Below, in pieces: positions 20,496 through 31,558 of a stretch of DNA of 64,000 nucleotides. Under the pieces are notes generated by a model. The model was given only the letters and a program-made list of their open reading frames with translations. It made no database searches and was not told the origin of the DNA. Source of the stretch: Plantago ovata. Taxonomy: Eukaryota > Streptophyta > Magnoliopsida > Lamiales > Plantaginaceae. Each line of letters opens with the position of its first letter. The first letter of the stretch is position 1. The DNA lies in assembly GCA_028274465.1 (NCBI GenBank), contig CM051458.1, forward strand, positions 27,850,692 through 27,914,691, written 5' to 3'. Made by a program: the position numbers and the translations under genes.

Positions 20496-20510
20496 TATGT
20501 CCCCCTAGTT
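20496..20510 (-). other. Polypurine tract of the Tat element
   Basis: On the minus strand it reads AACTAGGGGGACATA, directly before the LTR start TGTTGGTGTTG. Purine run and position fit a plus-strand primer site. Confidence 0.75.
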
Positions 20511-21757
20511 TCCAAGTATCTTTGTAGAAGATAGTTGAGGAACTATGTTGAAGTAGAGGTCGAGCAGAGCCTCGACTAGTAGTGGGCGAAAAAAGATTTC
20601 CGTATTCGCGCCTTGGTGCCTTTCCCTCCTCCTATCTCTCCCTCCCCCCCCCCCTTTTATAGGGTGCGAGCAGACGTTGCTCGGACCTTATAAAAGGGAT
20701 ATATTTGCTGGGCAGAGATAGGATCCGGGTAAGTGTTCCTTGGCGGGAATAGGTGTTCGGTTTTTTGCTTCTTCGCTATCTTCTTTGTAAATTATCTCGA
20801 GGAGATAATTGTGAGTGAATGGAATGGAATGTCCTCGCTCCGCGGATTATTTGGTGTGACTAGGTAATCCGCGTTCACCTGGGAAGGAGTGTCAAAGCGG
20901 GAGAGTGGAGGGTAAATCTGTAAACTCGCCAGGCGGCTGTGATCTGAGCCATTGATAGTGGCCACGTGTTCGGCCCGGATGGAGCGAGGGTATGCGACGG
21001 TTCGTATTCCCGAGATACCCTTCTATAAATAGGTCGATACCGCATCATTCCACACTTTTCGCAACATAACTTCTTAGAGCAAAAATAGAGAGCGAGGAGC
21101 CTTTTTAAGTGATTGAAGAGCGACTTCATCGATACAAAAAGAGAGCGAGGACCTTATTTCGGCGTCGATTTCCAGTTTTTCAGGCGTACTCCACCTTTCC
21201 CGGCTTACATTCCGGTTTCCAGCCTTCCATTACTCATTATCAAGTAAGTTTTCGTACCCTCACTCTGATTACTTGCTTTAATTGCTCGCCTTTTGATTTC
21301 GATTTCGCTGCTCCTTATCGTCTTTGTTGCCTGAGATCTTGCCGGCGCACGGCGGCCTTGTACGGACTTAATAAAACGTAAACGGACTTGTAGACGAGCA
21401 TGCCTCCCCTTGAATTGCATGTACCCGTTGTTTCATATGCCTTGATTGAACTTGTAGACGCGCATGCCTCCCCCTTTTTATTTTTCTGTTCATCCCCTTT
21501 TGCCTCCTATTTAAGCCCGTAACTGCTAGAAATCACAAGTCTTTCGAGCGGTTGGTCGCTGTGTTGCTCCTCGATCCTTTATATGTATGCTCGCTCTTGT
21601 CTGTTTCGAGCGGTTGGTCGCTCTGTAGAATAAATTCTTTTTCATTATATTTTCTCTTGCTCTTCTTTTTGAGATTTTTCTCCGTTCGGGAGGTCGAACA
21701 TAATGAATATACCTAAAAGGGCCTCTCGAACTATCACAAACCATCCTAACTCCTTCT
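20511..21757 (+). other. Leader region of the antisense ORF
   Basis: No ORF of note. It contains a C-rich tract near 20641, TTATAAAAGGG near 20690, and a stronger TATA box at 21023. Sequence between 21240 and 21770 has splice-site-like ends and may be intronic. Confidence 0.4.
21023..21032 (+). promoter_or_regulatory. TATA box on the strand opposite to the Tat pol genes
   Basis: CTATAAATAG on the plus strand, followed by a C/A-rich putative start area (CATCATTCCACAC), about 730 bp before the antisense ORF region. It suggests the extra ORF has its own promoter; inferred only. Confidence 0.45.
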
Positions 21758-24700
21758 TTGCCTACCCCTTTAGGATGTCCGAGAGGAGCGACGACAGCCA
21801 GAATCGCCCGTGAAGTTGGAGAGTATGGGAGCGACCATACTACGTCAGATATATCGGCAACGTTCTTGGACAACACCTTGGAGCATGCTGCTGCGGGCGA
21901 GGAGCCCGTTGTTGAATCCGGAGAGGAGGAAGGATCCGATGAGGAGAATCTCGAGGAGGGTGAAGAAGGCGAAGACGCCAATGGCGAGGAGGGTGATGAA
22001 GATGAAAGCGAGGAGGAGGAGGATGCATACCAACTTGTTACTCGTAAGAGGCGTCGTAGTGAAGACGACGACTTCATTGATGACAGGACCGAGGAGGAGG
22101 GGGGTCCTTCTAATCACGGGGTGTCCGCGGAGTTAATCACCTTAGCCGCCCAAGTACACGACCGAAATTACGGTGCTGTAAATGTAGTGCCTCCTACTGA
22201 TATTCGGATCGAGGACATGGATGACACGGAGCGACCCGACTTGGCTCTGTCTTTATACGAGGAGGGTGATCACTCCGTTCAGCGCGGCAAGGATATCGTG
22301 TCGATTGATAGCGACGAGAGCGATGATGATGATGACGCCACATCTCCTCGAACTACCCCACCGCCGAAGAGGGTTAGGTTCCCTCCTCAAACTGTTCGTC
22401 GAACCATAGTCACTGATGACGAGGAGGAACCTCCCCTGGCCTTAATGGACGTGCACCGGAATGAAGCTGGTCCGAGCACTGCAGAACCCTTGTCTCCTTC
22501 TATCTTAGAGATGCACAGGCAAGCTCTGAGAGATGTGCATAGGTACGCTCCCGAGGAGGAGACCAGCTATCACTCAGTGGATCCTCGCACAATCGACTTC
22601 TCGTTTCCGAGTAACACCCGACCACCCAATCCTTTAGAAGAACAAGAATATCAGCTTCATCTCGCGCAGCGTGCAGCCGACCAGGAAAAGGCTAGTATCG
22701 GGGAGCCTAAGAGAGCGAAGAAGCGCTCTCGCTCCAACAAGAGTGAGAAATCTAAGGCCGTCGAGGAGCCTAAGTCCAGCAAGGCTGCTCAGAATAAGTT
22801 CACAAAGAGTGCTCGCAACGTGGACCTCCCCGATCTTGAGGGTGAGAAGAACGAGGATGGCATCATCCCAACAACTGCCTCTACTGTGAAGGTGGATGAG
22901 ATCGCTACTCTCCGATGGAAGTACTCTCTTCCTGAGAGTAAGTTTGACATCGTCGTTTTGAAGGATGACCAGACTTTCTACAATGCTCCTCCAGGATACA
23001 TGGTCGTTCACTGCTTGAGCCTAGATCGAGGATGGATCTTGCCTTTCTGCGAGGCTTTCCGCGACATTTTCAATACCTTGGGGATCGCTCCTTGGCAACT
23101 AGTGCAAAGTGCTTTTGGTACCTTGGTCTGTTTTGGCGTTTTCTACAAGAAGAACGGGCTCGAGCTGAACTTCCATAACTTTAATCAGCTTATCCGGGTC
23201 TCGATGAGCTCAAGGAACAAGTACTTTTACTACTTCAACGCGCGACCAGGCCTGGGCTTCATCATGGATGCTCCCAGCTTGTCGGGCTACAAATGCTTCC
23301 ATCAGTACTTCTATATCAAGAAGAAGAAGTTACCGAACATGAGTGAGGAGGATGCGGAGTGGGGAGTTCCAAAACTTATGTATCGAGGAAAATAGTCGAG
23401 AAGCATCCTTTGCCCGCGGAGCTAGACCCCTAGGTCTTGGAGCTCGAGGAGAAGAACCGAGGACCTAATCCCGAGAAGTACTTCTTACTGGGGTCTCGTT
23501 CTTCAACCTCTTCCTTACTTAGCGGGGCTTTCACCTTATGCTTACACTAGGTACACGGGGAACCGGTTCTCGAACGATGTGCTCTTCGGTACGCTCAGAA
23601 TAATTTCATACTTGTCTTTTTTCTTCTTTTTTGCTTGCTTGCAATGTGCTCGATTTTACTTGCCTTCTCGCTTTTTTACTAACTTGTGTTTTTTCCTCCA
23701 CAGCTTATTGGTTCAATTGGATAATGTCGAAGACTCTTGCAACTAAGGAAGAGCAACGAAGAAAGCAACGATTAGCCAATAAGGAGACGAAGATCCTCGG
23801 GTATCTGAACCTTTCTCCTCCGAGGAGTGCCTCGCATCATCGAGATGCCTTGGTACAAGAGGGTCTCGAGACGCGCGAGAACCCGGTGGATGCTCTGAAA
23901 AAGGCCGAGGAGGAAGCGGCGGCTAAACAGGCGAAGCAGGCCGAGGAGGTTGCTGCAGCAGAGCCCGAGAGGCCGACGGCTAAGAAGGGGTTGAGGAAGC
24001 TTATGCTTGGGGGCAACAATGAGCCTCCTCGCAAGAAAGGGAAGGTGGCCGCTATAGGTCAATATGAGGTGAAGAGGCTCATCCAAATGAGCGACCTGGA
24101 TCGCGCGCACGAGCTGAGCATGTGCTCGCTTCAGGTATCCTTACTTATCTTTTCCCAATGAATTTTCTAAGTATGAAATTATTCTCCTCACTAACTGTGT
24201 ATTTCTTTGTTGTAGCTTGAGCAGTTGAAGGAAGCCTATGGCCAAATAGCAGCTGATCGCGCCGATATAGGCATAGTGATCGAGGACCTGGAGAAGACAC
24301 TGGCGGCCTCGGAGGACAAGAACAAGGTTGCTGAGGCAGAGACCGGCAAGCTCTATGCCAAGGTCGATCTCCTCGAGAAAGAGCTTTCTAAGGAGAAGGC
24401 GAGGACCAAAGGCTACAAGAGGGCTTATGCCACCTTGTCGATTTGTATGGAAAAATTCAAGACCAGCGTCCTTTCCTTCCTCAAGGGAAGCCTCCTTGCC
24501 ACTGCTCGCGACTTCATGGGCTCCGACACATACAAAATGGCCCAACAAGATGTGCGAGTCTCTTCGCGCGAGGAGGGCTTCTTCTCCTGTATCGGCCAGC
24601 TAGAACGAGTCAACATGCTTCCGGCTGATTTTGATCCGGACACTCGCGAGGACCTGCACCCTGGTAGGCGCGAAGACCTGTCTCACTACTCCGATGAGGA

Positions 24701-25064
24701 GATAACCGAGGAGATGCACGAAGCGTGCTAGTTCGGGGAGCTGGTGACCGACCCAGAAGTGCCTTATCCAAGCAAACCAGCTTATCTCCCTTCATGGGTC
24801 CCAGAGTGCCTAAGGACTGGGATCCTTTACCCGTTTGAGAAGGCAGCTCTCCGCAATGCTGTTTGGGTTAAAGTGAGAGATCCGGTTATTGGGCGAGCAG
24901 CAGACTTCGTCGAGCCTGAGCTGGTCCTATACGAGAAGGATATTAAGGAATCTCAGGCTCAAGAGCGAGACGCCGCCGAGATCCAAGAATTGCTAAGCCC
25001 GGTGCGTGGAGCAACTAGCGCGATTGCCCCGGTTACTGACCTCTCAGGTAGTCGGACCCGTTGA
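21758..25064 (+). pseudogene. Antisense-oriented extra ORF region of the Tat element (gypsy-type 'Transposase_28'-like)
   Basis: Three coding parts run opposite to gag-pol. The first (21758-23395) has a long acidic Glu/Asp-rich N-terminus, a basic KRAKKRSRSNKSEKSK stretch that could be a nuclear signal, and a C-terminal block (PPGYMVVHCLSL, FNTLGIAPWQLVQSAFG, FYYFNARPGLGF). That block resembles the plant 'putative gypsy type transposon' domain. The second (about 23700-24130) is Lys/Glu/Ala-rich. The third (about 24225-25064) has a long coiled coil (DLEKTLAASEDKNKVAEAE) and an acidic tail. The parts are separated by non-coding stretches that may be introns. Such ORFs are known at this place in Tat elements; their role is unknown. 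Treated as fossil coding sequence. Confidence 0.65.
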
Positions 25065-25902
25065 ATCGAGGAGCCTAAAGACCGAGTATGCTCGGTGATG
25101 TTGTAAACTTTTCTTTTTTCCGTACTTGTCGTTTTTTCCGAACAATTTTCCTTTTTCTATTCGGCCCTTGGTGGCACTTGTTGAAACATATCCCTTTGTT
25201 GTAATATAAATTATCAACTGTTGTCTCTTCGTTCTTTTCCTTCAATAAAAAGTTTGTTGCTCTTCGTTTTCTTGCTTATACTTGTGTTTTTTACTAACTC
25301 TAATTTTTGTTATGACGTATAACTTGATAGAGTAGTTAAACATGTATAAGTTAGAGTCGAGGAGGGAGTTTCCTCGCGCCTTTGATCGAAAGAATAATCT
25401 TCATTAGTAATACTTCGAGTTAAGCTCCTCGAGCTATCAAAGTAATCCTTATGCTTGTCGATTTTCTTGCTAACTCAGAAAAAACTCTTGTGTTGAGCCC
25501 GAAAAAACAAGTATTGAGCTCCTCCTGCTCGATTTCTTTGCCTTCCTCGTTTTCACTTCTTTAAAAAAAAGTGTCTCGATTAATTTTCTCAAAAGATGAG
25601 TGAGCGGGGAGCTTTTTCATGGATCGAGCAAGCTCTCTTGGCCGAGTAGCTTTTTATTCTTTTTTTGAGTATAGCAATTCTATACTTGAACATTTTCTTT
25701 GTTGAAAGATAGGCATTGTATTGATTTGTCGGAAATTCAGTTACAATGGGGGGCTTCTCGGCCGGCTTTCTTACAATATTTCTGAATCAAACAACTTGGA
25801 CCATAAAATATGAGGGTACCTCTCACACAAGCTTGTGAGGAATCCTTCTCGATCTTGGGCCTTTCACAGGAGCTCTTCAAAAAGCTTGTTCGTTAAAACA
25901 AC
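25065..25902. other. Non-coding zone between the convergent antisense ORF and integrase
   Basis: AT-rich, no coding region. It contains TTCAATAAAAAG near 25241, a plus-strand poly(A)-like signal, as expected where two opposite transcripts converge. Confidence 0.5.
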
Positions 25903-26961
25903 TCAGGCATAGAACCTCTGGAGGTTGGAAGTATTCCACGGGTTCTTCAATACTCTTCCCTCCATGTCTTGGAGATGATAGCTGCCATTGGATCTTGCTT
26001 CAACTATCTTATAGGGGCCTTCCCAGTTGGGTTGCATCTTCCCAACTTTGCCCAGAATGTTCTCTCTTCGGAGTACTAAGTCTCCTACTTGGAAGTCTCT
26101 CTTCTTTACGCCCTTGTTGTAGGTCTTCGCGATCAGTGCTTGATATCTGAGGATGTTGGCCAAGGCATTGGTTTTCGCTTCGCTTACCGTCTCCAGATCG
26201 AAGAGCCTCTCGGTATGATTGTCCTCGGGTTGATACCCTTGGATCCAGAGGGTTTCTACCGCCACTTCCGCTGGTATGACTACTTCAGAACCATAAACTA
26301 GCGAGAAGGGAGTCTCTCTTGTAGCTGTTTTTGAAGTTGTGCGGTATGCCCATACCACTCCATCAAGCTCGTCGACCCAATCCTTGTTGGTGGCGAACCT
26401 CTTTTGCAAGTTGTTGACAAGGATTTTGTTGACGGCCTCTGTTTGCCCGTTGGATTGAGGATGTCCTACCGAGGTGTACCTCCTCTCAATCTTCATTTCC
26501 TTGCACCATTCATTGAACCTTTGGCCACAGAATTGAGCACCATTATCCGACACGAGGACTCTCGGCAAGCCAAATCGACACACGATGTTTCTCCATACAA
26601 AGGTCATCACCCTTTGTTCGGTGATAGTAGACACTACCTCAACCTCCGCCCACTTGCTAAAGTATTCAACCGCAACAATGATGAATTTTTTTTGACCCGT
26701 GCCTATCGGGAAAGGACCGACTATGTCGATGCCCCATATGTCGAAAGGGCAAGTGATGGTAATGGGCATGAGAGGTTTCGCCGGGACATTGATCAAATTG
26801 TCGTGCAATTGACACTCCTCGCACCTTCTTACAAATCGGGCAGCATCTTCACGAACAGTGGGCCAATAGTATCCCTGGCAGATGATTTTTTGCGCGAGGG
26901 TTCTTCCTCCGGCATGGTCCCCGCAACTTCCTCTGTGCATTTCTCCCAAAAGTTTTGGCAC
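25903..26961 (-). pseudogene. Integrase region of the Tat element
   Basis: Gypsy integrase. The zinc-binding HHCC part ends in RFVRRCEECQLHDN. The rve core has the acidic triad at WGIDIVGPFP, VLVSDNGAQFCG and PQSNGQTEAVNK. A C-terminal block (FQVGDLVLRRENILGKVG, NWEGPYKIVEA) is the GPY/F-like module of gypsy integrases. Long uninterrupted frame. Confidence 0.92.
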
Positions 26962-27335
26962 TTCTTGTTCGGCGACGCATCACAAGTAGACTCCCTCGAA
27001 GGATCTCTTGTACAAGTGGTCTCCTTGCATGATGTAGCGGCCTGCCTTTCTTTTGATTTTCCTTGCTTCAGCCTTATCGCGAGGAAGGCTACCATTCATT
27101 AGATAGGTAGCGATCTCTTTCATCCAACTCGGTTGAGTGTCAATTGCCAAGACGTTTGGCTTTGATGACCATAGGGACGATGCATTGATTCTCATAAGTA
27201 TCACATTTCGGGTATCCACTCCTCCGGAAGCCGAAGCATATTTTGATAATGCATCTGCCCTTTGATTGAGATCTCTTGAGAATTTCTCAATTTCACAACT
27301 TTCAAATTTTTGGATTTCCTCCGTGATGGAGCTCG
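26962..27335 (-). pseudogene. Region between second RNase H and integrase of the Tat element
   Basis: Coding remnant (PSWMKEIATYLMNGSLPRDK, KAGRYIMQGDHLYKRSF) typical of the stretch before the gypsy integrase zinc finger. It is cut off from its upstream part by the CACTA insertion. Confidence 0.75.
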
Positions 27336-27344
27336 CACTACAAG

Positions 27345-27780
27345 AAATACCATAAACAGCGACCGAAATTAGCGACGGATCGATCCATCCCTATTTTTAG
27401 CGACGGATCGGTCTTTTTACGACGGATGAAAAAGAAATAGCGACGGATGAAGACAATTCGTGATAATGCGCGTCCCTAAACCCTTGGGACGTTTGAGAAT
27501 TGCGACGGATGCTTATCCGTCGCATTATTAGTGACGGATGATTTCATCTGTTGTTGTATTATGCAACGGATGGGTTTATCCGTCTCGGAATTACGACGGA
27601 TGACTCATCCGTCGTATGTCTCTTTGACCATGGAAAAAAAGAAAAAATAGGAAAATAAAAGCTAGTGACGGATGGATTCATCCGTCGTTGTATTACGACG
27701 GATGACTCATCCGTCGCTGTTTAGGGACGGATGGCTCATCCGTCGCTGTTTAGGGACGGATGGCTCATCCGTCGCAGCCT
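27345..27780. repeat. Left subterminal repeat array of the CACTA element
   Basis: About a dozen copies of GCGACGGAT or its complement, many joined head-to-head into palindromes such as GACGGATGACTCATCCGTC and GACGGATGGCTCATCCGTC. In CACTA elements such motifs are the binding sites of the TNPA-type protein. Confidence 0.88.
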
Positions 27781-28590
27781 GGTTATATTAAAAAAAAAAT
27801 ACAGACAGAACAGATCAGTTCACGCACACACAGAAAACACAAACTCTCCGTCTCTCCTTCCCGGCGTGCGTCGGCCATCACTCCAAATCTTCATTTCTTG
27901 GCCATTTCACACAAGGTTATAGTCATTTCGAAGCTCTTCCATCAAGGAACAAGGGTAGCTAGTCAATTGCGTGATTCTTTCACCATTTATTCCGCAATCA
28001 AAGGTATTAACTTCTAACCCTAACTTGTCTAAATTTGAGTATTCTTCATTATTTTTCAATTTCATTGAATGGTATGCATTTTAGTAGTATCTATTATGTT
28101 ATGTAGCTCAAATTAGGGGAGATGCACAAGTTTTGGTTGGTGAATCGATAGATTTGGGATGAATTGGGTATTTTAGGAATTGAAATTTTGTTTTAGTAAT
28201 TGAGAATTTGATTGGGTTGAATTGATATTTGGAGTATTGAGACTTTGTTTGGGGTTGATTGGAGACCTCTAGAATTTAGTTGTAGTATGATTCGATCGTA
28301 ATCGGCCGTAATTAGTTGTTAATGAAAATGTATAATATATACATATCGTAACTATAATGCAAAGTAATTAGTTGTAATTTAGAAATATTATAAGTATAAT
28401 GCAAAGTAAAAATTAATAATAAAAATGAGTAAGAATTTTGGGTATGTTAGCAAAATATAATAAATTATATATATAAAAATTTTCCTTAATTACACATATC
28501 TTAAATGGCAAGTAAAAACCTCGATAAATAGAATGAAATAATACGTTAGCAATGAACTAAACTTCGATTGGTCAGGTTTAGCATTCAAAT
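27781..28590 (+). other. Promoter and leader region of the CACTA gene
   Basis: GGTTATATTAAAAAA (27780) may be the TATA region. A pyrimidine-rich leader runs to a donor-like AAAGGTATTAAC near 28001. The rest is AT-rich and intron-like, with no coding evidence. Confidence 0.4.
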
Positions 28591-28731
28591 ATGTCAGAAC
28601 GTACACTGAGGATTCCCTTACTTGAGGTTTGGAAAGCCAACTGGCTTTTGGGAGTTCCGCCCAAAGAGTGGATGCCGAGTCCCCTTCATGATGTTTGGGA
28701 GTCCTACTGGCGTGACCACCCGAATGTCTAG
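28591..28731 (+). CDS. Short ORF upstream of the CACTA gene (46 residues)
   Basis: ATG to TAG, product beginning MSERTLRIPLLEVWKANWLL with several Trp residues (EWM, VWESYWRDH). It ends about 85 bp before the main gene's acceptor-flanked ATG. It could be an upstream ORF in the same transcript or a remnant. No family recognised. Confidence 0.25.
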   Translation: MSERTLRIPLLEVWKANWLLGVPPKEWMPSPLHDVWESYWRDHPNV

Positions 28732-28816
28732 TGTCGTTCCTTGCTATATATCTGATTGTACATGTTTTATATTCAATTCTGTATGTACTAACACAGATCT
28801 TTGCTTTAATTTGCAG

Positions 28817-30622
28817 ATGCCGAAACCCAGACTGCCTCGTTACACCATACAACCGGATGAGATTTCACGCACTCCTCAGTCACCACGTACTGAGGGAGAT
28901 GACACCGGGCCTAGCTCACAGCACGGCTCCCCGATTGCTCGTGGGACTCCAGGTGAGTCCAGTAGGGGCTCGAGCGATCCCCGTGACCCATGGGCCCACG
29001 TGCCAGACGATGACTGTCCCTACAGATCACCCATGGATGGTCTTCAGTGGAATGGTAGGCCTGTACTCTACCCCAACGGGGACAAGTAAGTATTATGATT
29101 TAACTTATATATTTACGTAAGAATGTTGTATTATGGCTTGAGTTCATTACTATATATTACGAAGGTTTGCTTAATGATTGGCTTATTCTTTGCAGGTTAT
29201 TTGCGGAAAAGGTGACTCACAACCTAGGCCAGATCATCAGGGCCAAGATGCTCCCACCACAACAGGGTGGCGCCCAGTGGACTACCATCCCTGACCAGTT
29301 AAAGGGAGAGTACTTTGAGGAGCTGAGGGTGAGTTAATAATCATACTGCTGTTTCATAATTGTTTTTTTGTCTTGAGTGGTATGTTACTGTATGTGAGTG
29401 GTATGTTAGCCACTATATTTGGGTGATATGTTAGTCACCATTGTTGTAGTAAAATATAGGACAATGTGAGTGGTATGTTAGCCACTGTACTTGGGTGATA
29501 TGTTAGTCACCGATATAATTGTTGTGCATGTGCTACACTTGTTATAATTTACTGTTTTTAAGTTCTCACAATTAGTATGTTTTTGGATGTTTGTCTGTAC
29601 TTGTGTAGAAATATTACTTCCTTCCCAAAGCTCTGTTGTGGCCACTCTGGTACTGCTTCAACGCCCATGGTAGTTCCCTTTACAAGGGGATGGTTAATAC
29701 CATGAAGGCCAGGCACACTGACGGACTGGGGAAGCCGAGTTGGCTAGGAGATGAACTGTGGGTTCAGTGGAAGGCCTACTGGCCTGATCCAAAAGTCCAG
29801 CGTGCGGCTGAGCAGAACGCTTCAAACAGGAAGGCGAGGCCCGAGGATGGGACCAGGAGCATGGTCACACATCGATTTGGCTTTCAGTCCATCGCTACAG
29901 CCAACATGAATAGGCTGGTAAGTGTATAATTAATTAACTTTGTGGTTTTAATATTATTCTTGTACTTGTAATATCAGTTCGAACTTTGTGATTTTATACA
30001 TCATGCCTCTTATACTTTGTGATCTTTTTATCATGCCTTTTATACTTGTAATTCATGTGTCATTCATATTGAGGATAACGAGAGTCTTCTCTTCACGTTC
30101 TTCACGAAGTCTCAGATGGGCCCTGATGGAGAATGGTTGTCTACTAAGGCCGAGAAGATTGCGGTAAGTTCTGCAATACTTGTGTTCATTAAATACGGTT
30201 GATTTCAATAATACTTCAATTCACTAACGCCTTGCACTATTGATTTATCCTTTCAGAAGGCCTATACAGACAGGATTAGTGACAAGGACCTCACTGTCGA
30301 GGAGATGAACAACATTTTGTTGGAACTGGATCAGGAGGACGAGAAGGGTCGTCGCTTGGGACTAGGGAGTTTGGCTGCTACCACCAGTAGCGCGAGGCAT
30401 GCGCGTTCTCGTCATCTCGGGAACTCTGCCTCACGGACCACGTCTTCTAGTACTTCTTCTGAGGCCGCCCTCAGAGCGGAGTTGGCAGAGAAGGATGCAG
30501 AGATTAGGAGGCTGGCCGAGAGACAGGCTGAGCAGGAGGCCCACATCGCTGCCATTTATGCGAAGTTGGGGATGCCACCTCCTTCCTCCAGCGCACCACC
30601 ACCGCCACCCCCTTCTCCATGA
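28817..30622 (+). CDS. CACTA-encoded protein of the plant Ptta/En/Spm (TNPA-like) type, 388 residues
   Basis: Five coding exons fit GT-AG introns and keep frame throughout: 28817-29085, 29196-29328, 29609-29917, 30074-30163 and 30257-30622. Residues 1-89 are Pro/Ser-rich and disordered. The core (about 90-270) has WTTIPDQLKGEYFEELR, HTDGLGKPSWLG and ESLLFTFFTKSQMGPDG, which fit the plant Ptta/En/Spm transposase family (Transposase_24 in Pfam, from memory). Residues about 338-370 form a charged coiled coil (AELAEKDAEIRRLAERQAEQ), and the tail is poly-Pro. Family members are thought to bind the subterminal repeats and assist the main transposase. An AG lies directly before the ATG (28815-28816), so a non-coding first exon is likely. 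It looks intact. Confidence 0.78.
29393..29515. repeat. Tandem repeat in an intron of the CACTA gene
   Basis: GTGAGTGGTATGTTAGCCAC followed by GGGTGATATGTTAGTCACC occurs twice, about 72 bp apart (near 29394 and 29466), with a partial third copy at 29376. The motif itself is a weak inverted pair (GTGGTATGTTAGCCAC). Confidence 0.75.
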
Positions 30623-30866
30623 TCCAGTTTAGTTTTTTTAAGTTGTTTTTCGACTCATGAACGAATATTATACTTCCTATCGGATATTACATTAGATATT
30701 TATTGTATGAATGATTTTTATTATGATTATTGGATCGTTTCGTTATTGAAAATGCTTTTCGCATTTATTTTTGGGGAATTTATTTATTACGAATATTAAT
30801 GATGTGTGTAACAGGTTCAATGGGTTTTTTGGTTTGAATTTTATTTAAATATAAAGAATTTGTTTT

Positions 30867-31177
30867 AAAAAAAAAAAAAAAAAAAAAAAAAGCGACGGAT
30901 AACTCATCCGTCGCTAAAGTCCTGGTCAGACTAGTAAGCTGACCATGACCTTTGCGACGGATGACTCAACCGTCGCAACACGGTCAACGAATCATCCGTC
31001 GCTGCTCCGTCGCTAATTCGTGACGGATCGTTGATTCGTCGTTAATTCGTTTACGACCAACGTATTAGCGATGGAATTCTCATCCGTCGCTATATTTAGC
31101 GATCCGTCGCTGAGCCTAATCAGCGACGGATCGCTTATTTTCAGCGACGGACTCATCCGTCGCTGAACATCAGATCC
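30867..31177. repeat. A-run and right subterminal repeat array of the CACTA element
   Basis: A run of 25 A residues (30867-30891) directly precedes the first GCGACGGAT. About ten copies of the motif and its complement follow, again as palindromes (GCGACGGATAACTCATCCGTCGC-like at about 30892). It mirrors the left array. Confidence 0.85.
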
Positions 31178-31189
31178 CTTGTAGTGTCT

Positions 31190-31558
31190 TGTATTCGACC
31201 AGTGAGTCCGTCTAGGTTTTGAACTTTCCCGAGATTTTCTTCTCGGCCAATTGAGAATCAGTGAAGAGATGTAGCTTCTTCACTTCAAGTGCTTTTGCCA
31301 TACGTAGAGCGATGAGGACAGCTTCGTACTCAGCTTCGTTGTTGGAGACTGGAAAACTAAGAGTAACGGCGTACTCGAGTTCAGCTCTCGAAGATCCATC
31401 AACATGAAGAATCCAGACGTCTCCACGGTTGGTGAGCTCCTTGGGTGTTGAAGATACGGTCTCCATACCCTTAGGCTCCTCGGTTTTTTCTTCTAGGAAC
31501 ACTTCATGCCTTTTTCTTTTTGTCTGGGACATTTCTTTGAGCTCTTTCAAAGAATCTT
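31190..31558 (-). pseudogene. Second RNase H domain of the Tat element
   Basis: WILHVDGSSR, NNEAEYEAVLIALRMAKALE and LHLFTDSQL are the D-E-D motifs of an RNase H of the cellular/archaeal type, present in addition to the usual gypsy RNase H. Dual RNase H is a marker of plant Tat elements. Confidence 0.85.

Larger units (their letters stand above)
27336..31186 (+). mobile_element. Non-autonomous CACTA (En/Spm-type) DNA transposon
   Basis: Terminal inverted repeats CACTACAAG (27336-27344) and CTTGTAGTG (31178-31186). Subterminal regions at both ends are packed with GACGGATGA/TCATCCGTC motifs. Length 3851 bp. The flanking 3 bp are TCG and TCT, so the expected 3 bp target duplication matches at two of three positions. 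It carries one apparently intact gene (28817-30622) for the accessory-type protein and no sign of the large TNPD-type transposase, so it should depend on a partner. It sits inside the second RNase H region of the Tat element, so it is younger than that insertion. Confidence 0.9.

Noticed and set aside
21758-23395. Independent host gene encoding an acidic nuclear protein
   Set aside because: It lies inside the Tat element between integrase and LTR, where an antisense extra ORF is known, and its C-terminal block resembles that family.
27336-31186. Tandem satellite made of GACGGATGA repeats
   Set aside because: The repeats are confined to the two ends, and CACTACAAG/CTTGTAGTG termini bracket them, which identifies a CACTA element.
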